Below, one piece after another: positions 1 through 7,605 of a stretch of DNA of 19,706 nucleotides. The notes beneath the pieces were generated by a model, which saw nothing but the letters and a program-made list of their open reading frames with translations, did not search any database and had not been told where the DNA came from. The stretch comes from Candidatus Bipolaricaulota bacterium (GTDB taxonomy: Bacteria; Bipolaricaulota; Bipolaricaulia; Bipolaricaulales; Bipolaricaulaceae): contig JAGGWU010000173.1 in assembly GCA_021163465.1 (NCBI GenBank), positions 1 to 19,706 of the forward strand, read 5' to 3'. The first letter of the stretch is position 1, and every line of letters starts with the position of its first letter. A program made the position numbers and the translations under genes.

Positions 1-331
1 CCTGCATCCCCGTGTCCTGGAACGGGGGGCGATCCTGTACCTCGAGGTCTCGGTGGAGGAATCCTGGCGGAGGAACCTGGCCCGCCACGATCGGGCCCGC
101 GGCGACGGGATCCTCACCCACTCCGTCCCGTGGGAGGAGTACGAGCGCACCTACAAGGTGGACGACTGGCCTGATTTGGCCGCGGGACCCGCGGGTTATT
201 TGGAGATACGGGGAATCCGCATTCCCTACATCACGGTTCCCAACGAGCCCGAACCGATCTCACCGGGTGATTTCGCGAGCCGGTTCAAGCCCGCGTTCGC
301 GGAGCTTTTCCGCTTATGGAAAGGAAGGTAG
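1..331 (+). CDS. 3' end of a P-loop kinase-like protein (partial)
   Basis: The reading frame is open from the window edge (codons start at base 2) to a TAG at 329-331, so this is the C-terminal ~109 residues of a gene that begins outside the window. A GTG at 53 is possible but needless, because coding continues upstream of it. The segment ILYLEVSVEESWRRN followed by a charged stretch and YKVDDW resembles the late part of small P-loop nucleoside or sugar kinases, where a strand and a lid rich in Arg precede a substrate helix. This is an impression from pattern, with no Walker A in view because the N-terminus is missing. The next gene overlaps it by 16 bases, so the two are likely co-transcribed. 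Function is not assigned. Confidence 0.6.
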   Translation, partial: LHPRVLERGAILYLEVSVEESWRRNLARHDRARGDGILTHSVPWEEYERTYKVDDWPDLAAGPAGYLEIRGIRIPYITVPNEPEPISPGDFASRFKPAFAELFRLWKGR

Positions 332-753
332 AGGAGAAAACACGTTGCTATCTGCTGGTGGGGGAGGCCCCTACGGAGGAGGCGGCGCGGAGGATCGCGG
401 AGGTTTATTCCCCCTGTCCCTTCGTCTACTTCATGGGTGCGTTCGGGAACTTGGTGGTGGGGATTTTCTTCCTTCCCCGGTGGAGGGATTGGTGGCTCCG
501 GACGATTTCCACGAACCCGGCGGTGACCCTGGGGCTTAAGAAGGCGGCGGTGTACGTGACCGAATCCCCTGCCTTTCCCGCCTATATGGAACCCCGGCTT
601 CCTGAAACAAGGGAAGAGCGATCCCCGTGTGGGGCGAACTGCGCGGAATGTTGCCGGTATCTCAAGGAGTGCCCCGGCTGTCCCGCCTCCTCCCGGTTCC
701 ACGAGGACCACCGGGGCTGGAAAGACGCGGGTTCCTCCGGTCGCTACAATTGA
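316..753 (+). CDS. Small protein with cysteine-rich, DUF3795-like tail
   Basis: The product is 145 residues and I do not recognise it as a whole. The N-terminal ~90 residues are hydrophobic-aromatic and look like a small folded domain. The C-terminal part has six cysteines, at 105, 109, 112, 113, 119 and 122, in the order CGANCAECC-Y-L-K-E-CPGC. This resembles the CGxxCxxC..Y..CxGC signature of DUF3795-type proteins, which probably bind zinc or an Fe-S cluster. The start ATG lies 16 bases inside the preceding gene. A weak GGAG occurs about 12 bases upstream, so translational coupling is more likely than independent initiation. The gene-free stretch after the TGA marks the end of this operon. 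Confidence 0.6.
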   Translation: MERKVEEKTRCYLLVGEAPTEEAARRIAEVYSPCPFVYFMGAFGNLVVGIFFLPRWRDWWLRTISTNPAVTLGLKKAAVYVTESPAFPAYMEPRLPETREERSPCGANCAECCRYLKECPGCPASSRFHEDHRGWKDAGSSGRYN

Positions 754-1036
754 ATCAAACGTGATTTTTTGTTGCGGATATCTTGCGCCGCGGAACCCTC
801 CTGAGTCCTTCAAGCGTCGGGGCAAATCCTTCGGATCGTCCCCTCCGGGAAGTGCGTCACTCACGAACCGCGGCTTCCGCCTCCCGAGATCTTCAGCCCC
901 TCACCCCGCCCTCGCCGGACATGAAGGCCCCTTTAAGGCACCAGCCACAAGGGGAAATACCGCGCCCAACACGCTGGAACCCGGCAAAACTCAACGACAT
1001 TACCCGTCAGCCGACCTTCCGAAGATAATACACAGG
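754..1036 (+). other. Gene-free region upstream of ribE
   Basis: This is 283 bp between the cysteine-rich protein and ribE. The ribE frame stays open through it, but the encoded residues (rich in S, P, R, T) have no conserved look and I do not regard it as coding. An imperfect hairpin occurs at 819-843, with GGGG and ATCC arms facing GGAT and CCCC around a TTC loop. I looked for an FMN riboswitch, expected before riboflavin genes, and did not find its conserved boxes on either strand. The only regulatory signal I see is a promoter at its right end. Confidence 0.5.
1000..1029 (+). promoter_or_regulatory. Candidate ribE promoter abutting the start codon
   Basis: A good -10 hexamer, GATAAT (5 of 6 to consensus), lies at 1024-1029. 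A poor -35, TTACCC (3 of 6), lies 18 bases upstream. Transcription would begin at about 1036, one base before the ribE ATG, and no Shine-Dalgarno sequence precedes that ATG. The arrangement suggests a leaderless mRNA. The weak -35 keeps confidence modest. Confidence 0.45.
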
Positions 1037-1606
1037 ATGTTCACCGGGATCGTGCGGGATTTGGGCAGGGTGGTAGAGCGCGGCGGGAAAGGGCTCCTTA
1101 TCCTGACCGAGAGGCTTTCCATTACCCCAGGAGACAGTATCGCCGTAAACGGTGTCTGTCTCACCGCGATCGAGGTCCAGGGAAAGCAGGTGCGGTTCGA
1201 TCTTTCCCGCGAGACATGGGAGCGGACCGCGCTGGGGGATCTCCGCCCCGGAGACCTGGTGAACCTGGAGCCGGCCCTGCGTCTGGGTGAGTCGCTGGGA
1301 GGACACCTCGTGCTCGGACATGTGGACACGGTGGGAAGGGTCGCCGCGATAATCCCCCGTGGAGGCGAAAAGGTTGTTCACATCGCTTTTCCAGCGAAAT
1401 ACTCGCCCTTGGTGGTGGAGAAGGGCTCGGTGGCGGTAGACGGGATAAGCCTTACCCCCTTTGGGGTGGAGGACGGCTCGTTTCGCGTAGCCATCGTTCC
1501 CTACACCTGGGAAAGCACAAACTTGAAACGCCGGCGTCCCGGAGATAGAGTGAATTTGGAATTTGACATCATCGGGAAATACCTGCGCAGCTGGAGGGAG
1601 CCGTGA
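1037..1606 (+). CDS. ribE: Riboflavin synthase, alpha chain
   Basis: This enzyme dismutates two 6,7-dimethyl-8-ribityllumazines into riboflavin and a pyrimidinedione, the last step of riboflavin synthesis in the cytosol. The 189-residue product starts with the family hallmark MFTGIV. It shows two tandem lumazine-binding beta-barrel repeats: the first has NGVCLT and FDLSRET, the second has VDGISLT and the GHVDTVG linker before it. Length is close to the usual ~200-215. I chose the ATG at 1037 because MFTGIV is the conserved N-terminus, although the frame is open further upstream. It has no ribosome site. Its stop overlaps the GTG of ribBA by four bases (GTGA). The symbol follows the alpha-subunit convention; some organisms call it ribC. 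Confidence 0.95.
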   Translation: MFTGIVRDLGRVVERGGKGLLILTERLSITPGDSIAVNGVCLTAIEVQGKQVRFDLSRETWERTALGDLRPGDLVNLEPALRLGESLGGHLVLGHVDTVGRVAAIIPRGGEKVVHIAFPAKYSPLVVEKGSVAVDGISLTPFGVEDGSFRVAIVPYTWESTNLKRRRPGDRVNLEFDIIGKYLRSWREP

Positions 1607-2805
1607 GCTTTTCGACTATAGAGGAGGCCCTTGAGGCCCTGCGTCGGGGCTTGATGGTGATCGTGGTGGACGATGAGGACAGGGAGAACGAGGGCGACCT
1701 CATCATGGCTGCCCAGTTCGCCACTCCCGAGGCCATAAATTTTATGCTCAAGGAAGCACGGGGCCTCATCTGCGTTCCTATGCCCAAGGAATGGGCGGAA
1801 AGGCTTGACCTTCCCTTAATGGTGCATCCTCCCCGGGATCACCAGGAGACCGCGTTCACCGTTTCGGTAGATGCCCGCGAGGGGGTTACTACGGGGATTT
1901 CGGCCCATGATCGTGCCCATACCATACGCCTTTTGGCCGATCCGGAAGCGAAGCCCACGGATTTGGTGCGGCCAGGACACGTCTTCCCGCTGGTAGCCAA
2001 GGATGGAGGGGTGCTGCGGCGTGCCGGACATACCGAGGCGGCGGTAGACCTCTGCCGCCTGGCCGGTCTCCGGCCGGTGGGCGTCATCTGCGAGATCATG
2101 AGGGAAGATGGAACCATGGCCCGACTCCCGGACCTACAGAAATTCGCCGCTAAACACGGCCTTCCTCTAATCAAGATCGCGGATCTCATCGCCTATCGGA
2201 AGATGCGGGAGAAGCTCGTGGAACGCGTGGCGGAGGCCAACCTTCCGACCAAGTACGGGCATTTTCGCATCGTAACCTTCAAGGATCTGATCACAGGGCA
2301 AGAACACGTGGCACTGGTGAAGGGGGAGGTAGCCGGCGAGGAACCCGTGTTGGTGAGGGTACATTCGGAATGCCTGACCGGGGACGCCTTCGGATCGCTG
2401 CGTTGCGACTGTGGCGATCAGCTCCACAAGGCCATGGAAATGATAGAGCGCGAGGGAAGGGGGGTGCTGCTCTATATGCGCCAGGAGGGGAGGGGGATTG
2501 GGTTGGCCAACAAGGTTTGCGCTTACGAGCTCCAAGACCGGGGGTTCGACACGGTGGAGGCTAACAGGGCCTTGGGTTTCCCCCCAGATCTCAGGGACTA
2601 TGGTATCGGGGCGCAGATACTGGTGGAGCTTGGGATACGGAAGATCCGCCTTCTTACCAATAACCCGCGCAAGGTGATCGGCCTTTCCGGCTATGGGCTC
2701 GAGATCGTAGAGCATATCCCTATAGAAGTGGAGCCGAATCCCCATAACTGGCGTTATCTGAGGACGAAAAAGGAGAAGCTCGGCCACTGGCTTTCCAAGG
2801 TCTGA
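1603..2805 (+). CDS. ribBA: Bifunctional DHBP synthase / GTP cyclohydrolase II
   Basis: This is a fusion of two riboflavin-pathway enzymes, 400 residues, the normal length. The N-terminal half (about 1-200) makes 3,4-dihydroxy-2-butanone 4-phosphate from ribulose 5-phosphate. It shows the acidic metal and substrate loop DDEDRENEGD at 23-32, TTGISAHDR at 96-104 and RAGHTEAAVDL at 140-150. The C-terminal half (about 205-400) opens GTP. Its zinc cysteines are C257, C268 and C270 in HSECLTGDAFGSLRCDCGDQ, and RQEGRGIGLANK follows at 293-304. The GTG start is preceded by GGAGG inside the end of ribE and overlaps the ribE stop, so translation is coupled. ribH, which often follows, is absent here. 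Confidence 0.96.
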   Translation: MSFSTIEEALEALRRGLMVIVVDDEDRENEGDLIMAAQFATPEAINFMLKEARGLICVPMPKEWAERLDLPLMVHPPRDHQETAFTVSVDAREGVTTGISAHDRAHTIRLLADPEAKPTDLVRPGHVFPLVAKDGGVLRRAGHTEAAVDLCRLAGLRPVGVICEIMREDGTMARLPDLQKFAAKHGLPLIKIADLIAYRKMREKLVERVAEANLPTKYGHFRIVTFKDLITGQEHVALVKGEVAGEEPVLVRVHSECLTGDAFGSLRCDCGDQLHKAMEMIEREGRGVLLYMRQEGRGIGLANKVCAYELQDRGFDTVEANRALGFPPDLRDYGIGAQILVELGIRKIRLLTNNPRKVIGLSGYGLEIVEHIPIEVEPNPHNWRYLRTKKEKLGHWLSKV

Positions 2806-3025
2806 ACTTGCGGGCAAAGGATGGTGCAAAAGGATTCAACTTCCATAGCTGACCATCGGCATCCCGAGATTGTCGAGCCAGGCGGACGCCCCTTTTGCCG
2901 GGACGAAGGTGCCGTCTTAGGAAGGCCTGTGACCAAAAAAGCTTCCCTTCCTCATCCAGGCTCGAAAGGAACGCCTGCTTAAGCGAAAAAGTCGGCCGAA
3001 ACACACGGGTTTTGCACAGAAGTTT
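2806..3025. other. Intergenic region between ribBA and the ClC gene
   Basis: About 220 bp without a supported gene before the ClC promoter. The minus strand stays open through much of it, but the peptide has no recognisable motif and no ribosome site. I see no strong hairpin with a T run to end the rib transcript. No ribH or ribD fragment is visible. Confidence 0.5.
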
Positions 3026-3053
3026 TTGAGTAACGAACGGGGCACTTTATACT
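3026..3053 (+). promoter_or_regulatory. Sigma-70-type promoter of the ClC gene
   Basis: TTGAGT at 3026-3031 and TATACT at 3048-3053 are separated by 16 bases; they match consensus at 4 and 5 of 6 positions. Transcription would start at about 3060, leaving roughly six bases before the ATG at 3066. That is too short for a ribosome binding site, so the mRNA would be leaderless or nearly so. Confidence 0.65.
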
Positions 3054-3065
3054 CCATCTCCGGGG

Positions 3066-4790
3066 ATGGGCACGGAAAATTCCTGGAAGCGGATTTTCGG
3101 GGTCAATCTGCGTTTGTGCGGCCTCGCGGTCCTTGTAGGGATGCTCTCAGGATTCGGGGCCATCCTCTTCCGGTGGTTCATTTTCTGGGTGGGGGATCTT
3201 GCCTACTACGGCACGTTCTCCCGGACCTATCTTCCCCCGTCCGAGCACGGACTGGGGCCCTGGGCGGTGGTCATCCCCGCCCTGGGCGGGCTTCTGGTAG
3301 GTCTCATCACCGGGTTCTTCGCCCCGGAGACCAAGGGCCACGGGGTCCCCGAGGTCATGGCCGCCGTGGCCACTCAGGGGGGGCGGATCCGTCCCCGAAT
3401 GGCGCTCGCCAAGGCCCTCGCTTCCGGAATTTGCATCGGCACCGGGGGAGCGGCGGGCAGGGTGGGTCCCACCGTCCAGATCGGAAGCGCTTTGGGAAGC
3501 ACGGTCGGCCAGTATCTGCGCTTGCCTCCGGGGGAACTCAAGGTATTGGTGGGATGTGGAGCGGCGGGGGGGATTGCCGCCACCTTCAATACCCCCCTCG
3601 CGGGCGTGATCTTCAGCGTGGAGGTGATATTGCTCGAGCTTCGCACCCGTTCCTTCGTGCCCCTGGTGATCTCCTCCACCGCCGCCACCATGATCTCCCG
3701 TGCCTTCCTGGGGCCGGAACCGGCTTTCTCCGTGCCCCCTTACTCCCTCCGCTCCCCCTGGGAGCTCCTTCTCTACCTGGGGCTGGGGTTCGGGGCGGCG
3801 CTGGTAGGGCTGGCGGAGACACGGCTGCTTTACAAGTTCGAGGACCTTTTCGACCTGCTCCCTGTACCCCCGCCCCTGAGGGCCGCCGGGGGCGGCCTCC
3901 TCCTTGGGGGATTGGCCCTCCTGGTGCCACAGGTGCTGGGGACGGGTTATGAAACGGTGGATCGCATCTTGGCTGGGGAGTTCTCCCCCACCCCGGGCGT
4001 TGCGGGCTTCCTCCTGGGCCTTTCCTTCGCCAAAGCACTCGCCCTGGCCCTCACGTTGGGCTCGGGGGGCTCGGGCGGAGTGTTCGGGCCCTCCCTCTTC
4101 GTCGGCGCCGCCTTCGGCGGTGCGTTCGGGGTGATGGTCAACCTCCTTCTCCCCGGGCTCACCGCGCCGTATCCGGCTTATGCCCTGGTGGGGATGGCGG
4201 CGGTCTTCTCCGCGGCGAGCCGGGCCACGCTGAGCGCCATCGTAATGCTCTTCGAAATGACGCGGAATTACGAGATCATCCTTCCCTTGACGTTCGCATG
4301 TGTGGTGGCCGACATCGTGGCTTTCTCTATCAGCAAGGATACCATCTATACATTGAAGCTCTCGCGGCGGGGAATCCGCCTCGCCCCGGAGATGGAGCTC
4401 AACCGGCTCCGGGTGCATCGCGTGGACGACATCATGCGACGCACCGTCGAAGTGGTGCCCGAGGACGCCACCGTGGCCGAGGTCCGGGAGAAGATGGCTC
4501 GCACCGGCCACCCCGGTTTTCCCGTGGTGGATAGGTGCGGAAAACTGGTGGGCATTGTCACCCATAGCGAGATCCTGAAGGCTTTAGGGGAGCCAGAGCG
4601 CCGGGTCGGAGAGGTGGCCGTGAGGAAGCCCCTCGTCGCCTATCCCGACGAGCCCCTGGATGTGGTATGGGAAAGGCTGCGGCGAAGCGGGGTGGGCAGG
4701 CTTCCCGTCGTGGCCAGGGATGAACCTGAACGGATCGTGGGGTTCATCTCCCTGGCGGATATCGTGTCCCGCATTGGGTGGTCGGAGTAA
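3066..4790 (+). CDS. ClC-family chloride channel/transporter with tandem CBS domains
   Basis: This is a 574-residue inner-membrane protein: a ClC core (about 1-425) and two cytoplasmic CBS domains (about 432-490 and 505-572) that in this family sense nucleotides. The ClC signatures are GHGVP (91-95, in place of GSGIP), GRVGP (131-135, in place of GREGP), FNTPLAG (174-180), GSGGSGGVFGP and EMTRNYEIILP, which keeps the pore tyrosine. Two glutamates needed for Cl-/H+ exchange in E. coli ClC-ec1 are replaced. The external gate E148 aligns with V133, and the internal proton residue E203 aligns with V187, beside a kept E186. Valine occurs at both places in known channels, so a passive chloride channel is inferred. 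Transcription converges on the WD40 gene with 63 bp between them. Confidence 0.93.
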   Translation: MGTENSWKRIFGVNLRLCGLAVLVGMLSGFGAILFRWFIFWVGDLAYYGTFSRTYLPPSEHGLGPWAVVIPALGGLLVGLITGFFAPETKGHGVPEVMAAVATQGGRIRPRMALAKALASGICIGTGGAAGRVGPTVQIGSALGSTVGQYLRLPPGELKVLVGCGAAGGIAATFNTPLAGVIFSVEVILLELRTRSFVPLVISSTAATMISRAFLGPEPAFSVPPYSLRSPWELLLYLGLGFGAALVGLAETRLLYKFEDLFDLLPVPPPLRAAGGGLLLGGLALLVPQVLGTGYETVDRILAGEFSPTPGVAGFLLGLSFAKALALALTLGSGGSGGVFGPSLFVGAAFGGAFGVMVNLLLPGLTAPYPAYALVGMAAVFSAASRATLSAIVMLFEMTRNYEIILPLTFACVVADIVAFSISKDTIYTLKLSRRGIRLAPEMELNRLRVHRVDDIMRRTVEVVPEDATVAEVREKMARTGHPGFPVVDRCGKLVGIVTHSEILKALGEPERRVGEVAVRKPLVAYPDEPLDVVWERLRRSGVGRLPVVARDEPERIVGFISLADIVSRIGWSE

Positions 4791-4853
4791 CCGAGCCGCA
4801 TGAGTTGAGAGGGCGATGTTAGCCAAGTTCCTTCAAGCAAATGATGATACAGG

Positions 4854-6194
4854 CTAGGGTGCAGGGGGCATGGCCTCGATCCCGATCGATCGCGCCTCGC
4901 TCGAGAGCCCCAAGGCGTCCACCACCACGATCCTGAGCTCCAGCCGTTGGGGTTCGTCCACCCTGAGGCCGAAGGTGAACGCCCCCTTTTCCCACCGGCC
5001 TTGGATCAGGAACTCCGCGGGGAGGGTCCTCGGGCCCAAAGGCGCGAACCCCGTCCCCGAGGGACGGGTTTCCAGGCCCACCGAAAAGGAAGACACGAAG
5101 ACCGTGACGGGGTCCCCTTGGACGAGGTCTATCATTACCCGGGAAGCGTCGCCGTTTGGATCGGCAAAGGACACCACGATGTACTGTGCGCGGCCCATCC
5201 GCCCGCTGTAATGTATTCCGGTGATTCGGGGGCGCAGCGCGAGGAGCTTCGCCACATCCCAGAGGATCAGGCGGCCGGCGGCGGAAAGGGTGGCCAAGTA
5301 TCTCCCGTTGGGGCTGAACGTTACGTCCCAAAGCGGCGCTTTGTGCCCCAGCAGTCTCCCGATGAAGGCCTCTTCTCCCTCGCTCCAGAGGAAGACCTTT
5401 GTGTCGGAGGTGGCCAAAGCGATCAGCCCCCCTCCGGGCCGGAGGCGCGCCTCCCGTACTCGCTTGACCCCAGGGGCGAGCATACGCACCGCCCTCCCCT
5501 CCGAGAGGTCCCACATGACGGCCCGCCCGTCGGAGCCCGCCGAAAGGAGGAACCCTTCGGGGCAGAACCCCAGGTCCCATACCGCGGCGGAATGGGCTTT
5601 GATCCTGGCCACCTCCCTTCCCGAAGGGACCGCGAAAAGGCGTATCGCCCCGTCATGCCCGCCCGAGGCAAGCAGGCTCCCGTCCTGGGAAAAGGCGACG
5701 CTGCAGGCTCCGTCCTCATGGGCGGCCAGGATGTGGAGCACCGAGAGTTCCGGGAGCCAAAGCAAGGCCACCGTTCCGTCGTCGGATGCGCTGGCGAGAT
5801 GTTCCCCGTCCGGGCTCAGGGCGATCCCCCATACGCGCCCGGCGTGGGGCCTCGATTGCGCGATGACACTCGACGAGGGGAGATCGAGGAGCAAAACCGT
5901 ACCGTCGGCACATCCGGCGGCGAGCCGTGCCTCGTCCACAAAGGCCAGAGCATACGCCCGCTTTCCTTCCGGGAGGGACATCGAACCGACAGAAGCGAGG
6001 TCATCGGCGGTGCGGAGCTCTATCCGGTCCCGCACGGCGAGGGCGAGGTAGCGGCCATCGGGCGAGAAGACGAGGTCCGCCACCCATCCTCCCAACTCGA
6101 CCGCCGCCACCGCCCCCGGCGGGGGGACGAAGCCCTTCCCCAAGCCCAACGGTCCCCAGATGGATACCAGGATCAACAACGCCCACTTACGCAT
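4854..6194 (-). CDS. Exported WD40-repeat beta-propeller protein
   Basis: The 446-residue product starts with a signal peptide (MRKWALLILVSIWGPLGLG), so it probably acts outside the cytoplasm. About seven WD40-type blades fill residues ~30-315. Typical units are FSPDGRYLALA, GIALSPDGEHLASASDDGTV, SVAFSQDGSLLASGGHDGAI and VTFSPNGRYLAT, each ending near a WD, LW or LF pair. Residues ~317-446 form a beta-rich, possibly Ig-like domain of unknown role. The ATG is preceded by GAGGGG at good spacing. It lies 67 bp downstream of tldE on the same strand and is probably the last gene of the comEC-tldD-tldE operon. Propellers of this type are usually protein-binding scaffolds; the ligand cannot be inferred. 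Confidence 0.85.
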   Translation of the reverse strand: MRKWALLILVSIWGPLGLGKGFVPPPGAVAAVELGGWVADLVFSPDGRYLALAVRDRIELRTADDLASVGSMSLPEGKRAYALAFVDEARLAAGCADGTVLLLDLPSSSVIAQSRPHAGRVWGIALSPDGEHLASASDDGTVALLWLPELSVLHILAAHEDGACSVAFSQDGSLLASGGHDGAIRLFAVPSGREVARIKAHSAAVWDLGFCPEGFLLSAGSDGRAVMWDLSEGRAVRMLAPGVKRVREARLRPGGGLIALATSDTKVFLWSEGEEAFIGRLLGHKAPLWDVTFSPNGRYLATLSAAGRLILWDVAKLLALRPRITGIHYSGRMGRAQYIVVSFADPNGDASRVMIDLVQGDPVTVFVSSFSVGLETRPSGTGFAPLGPRTLPAEFLIQGRWEKGAFTFGLRVDEPQRLELRIVVVDALGLSSEARSIGIEAMPPAP

Positions 6195-6261
6195 CTTCCA
6201 TCACCCCTCTATCGTCACGGCCCCGAAAAACTCGCGTCTACCCGGGGAACCCACCACGCTT

Positions 6262-7605
6262 TCATTGCTCCTTTTGGACCCCGGTGAACGTGAACCCCTC
6301 GATCATCACCGCCGGGACGATGCAGAAGGAGGCCCCGCCACGGGGGAAGGCCTCCCGCTCCCGGGAGATCGCCACCACGTTTGAGAAGGCCCTGAGCATG
6401 GACTCCGTCCAGCGGAGGTTCGCAAGCGCCCGGGTGATCTGGCCGTCCTCGATGAGGAAGGTGCCGTAACGGGTCATCCCCGTCATCAGGGCCTTTTTGG
6501 TATCCAAGTATCCGTTCACGTAGTGGAAATTGGAAACGAGGATCCCCCGCTTACAAGAGGAGATCATCTCCTCCAGGGAGGAATCCCCGGGCGCCATGCA
6601 CAGGTTCCAGGGGATCGCGCCCCAGGGGGAGCCGGGCGGGCCGGCATGTCCGGTGGGCTCGGCCCCCGCCTTGGCGGCGCTGGTCCGGTCGAACACCACC
6701 CCCCGGTTCACCCCCCGCTCGATGAGGACCACCTTCCGCTTCGGGGTGCCCTCGAAGTCGAACGGGATTCCCTGGGCCTCTGGCTCCCAGGCCGAGTCGT
6801 AGATGGTGATGTTCTCCCCCATGGAACGTTCGCCTATCGCCCCGGCGAGGAAGCTCTGGCCCGAAAGGAATGCCTCGGAGCCGAAGGCGATGAACGAAAG
6901 CCACGACATAACCTCCGCAAGGCAGGCCGGCTCTAGGACCACGGTATATTCCCCCGGGGGGAGCTCCACCTTGTCCCGGTCCAGCGCACAACGGGAGATG
7001 GCCTTCTTCGCCAGGGCATCGAAATCGATCCGCGAAACGTCGTGGGAGAACGCGTCGGCCCGGGCCATCCCCTCCTTCGAAGTTACCACGACCCCGATCT
7101 CCGCCCCGGTGACCGGCTGGTATGCCTCCAGTCCCTCGGTGTTCGCCAAGGCCATCTCCCACTCGGAGACGGAGAAGGAGCCCGCCACCTCGAACTTCTT
7201 CTGTGCGGCCTTGGCGAAGATCTCCCCCAGGATCTCGGCCCGCCTTCCGGGGCCGAACTTCGGGGTGTCCTCGCAGTAGGTGTCGCTCGGGGTATAAGAG
7301 GCCGGGCCGGCGAGGCCGGGGAAGTAGGGGTTCTCGGGCTGGTAACGTGCCAACTCCCTTGCCTTCCCCATCGCCGCGGCGATGTCCTCCACCGAGAGCC
7401 GGTTCGTGCGGGCCACCCCCACGCGCTTTCCCTCCACCACCTTCACGTAGACGGTGTAGTCCTCCTCAGCCACGTTCTGGTGGATCTGGGATTTGGTGTA
7501 CCGGGTGAGTTCCGAACGGCCCCCGATGAAGAGGAGCTCTGTCGGGGCCTCCGCCAGCTCCAGCGCCCGCTTCAACAGTCCCAGGACATCATCTTTTCCG
7601 GTCAT
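6262..7605 (-). CDS. tldE: TldE/PmbA-like subunit of the TldD/TldE protease
   Basis: This is the partner of TldD. In E. coli TldD/TldE (PmbA) form a heterodimeric metalloprotease that degrades unfolded peptides and trims microcin B17 and CcdA. The 447-residue product matches the family in length and in the blocks NRLSVEDIAAAM near the N-terminus and GEYTVVLEP, FDFEGTPKR and NFHYVNGYLD later. It lacks an HExxxH motif, as expected for the non-catalytic subunit. The frame is open upstream, but the ATG at 7605 overlaps the tldD stop as ATGA and has GGGAG before it, so I place the start there. Confidence 0.92.
   Translation of the reverse strand: MTGKDDVLGLLKRALELAEAPTELLFIGGRSELTRYTKSQIHQNVAEEDYTVYVKVVEGKRVGVARTNRLSVEDIAAAMGKARELARYQPENPYFPGLAGPASYTPSDTYCEDTPKFGPGRRAEILGEIFAKAAQKKFEVAGSFSVSEWEMALANTEGLEAYQPVTGAEIGVVVTSKEGMARADAFSHDVSRIDFDALAKKAISRCALDRDKVELPPGEYTVVLEPACLAEVMSWLSFIAFGSEAFLSGQSFLAGAIGERSMGENITIYDSAWEPEAQGIPFDFEGTPKRKVVLIERGVNRGVVFDRTSAAKAGAEPTGHAGPPGSPWGAIPWNLCMAPGDSSLEEMISSCKRGILVSNFHYVNGYLDTKKALMTGMTRYGTFLIEDGQITRALANLRWTESMLRAFSNVVAISREREAFPRGGASFCIVPAVMIEGFTFTGVQKEQ

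Noticed and set aside
629..1036. Open frame running into ribE that would extend RibE by 136 residues
   Set aside because: RibE proteins begin at MFTGIV, the extra residues have no conserved look, and the stretch overlaps the end of the preceding gene in another frame.
754..1036. FMN riboswitch before ribE
   Set aside because: Strings such as CTTCAGCCCC and GGGGCAAATCC recall parts of the element, but the conserved ACCGGCGGT, CCGCGA and GACGGT boxes are absent on both strands.
3147..4565. 472-residue frame on the minus strand
   Set aside because: It is the shadow of the ClC gene; it has histidine, glycine and proline-rich text with no domain, while the plus strand has clear ClC and CBS motifs.
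4947..6287. 446-residue frame on the plus strand
   Set aside because: Opposite a clear WD40 protein with signal peptide and ribosome site; the plus-strand product has no motif.
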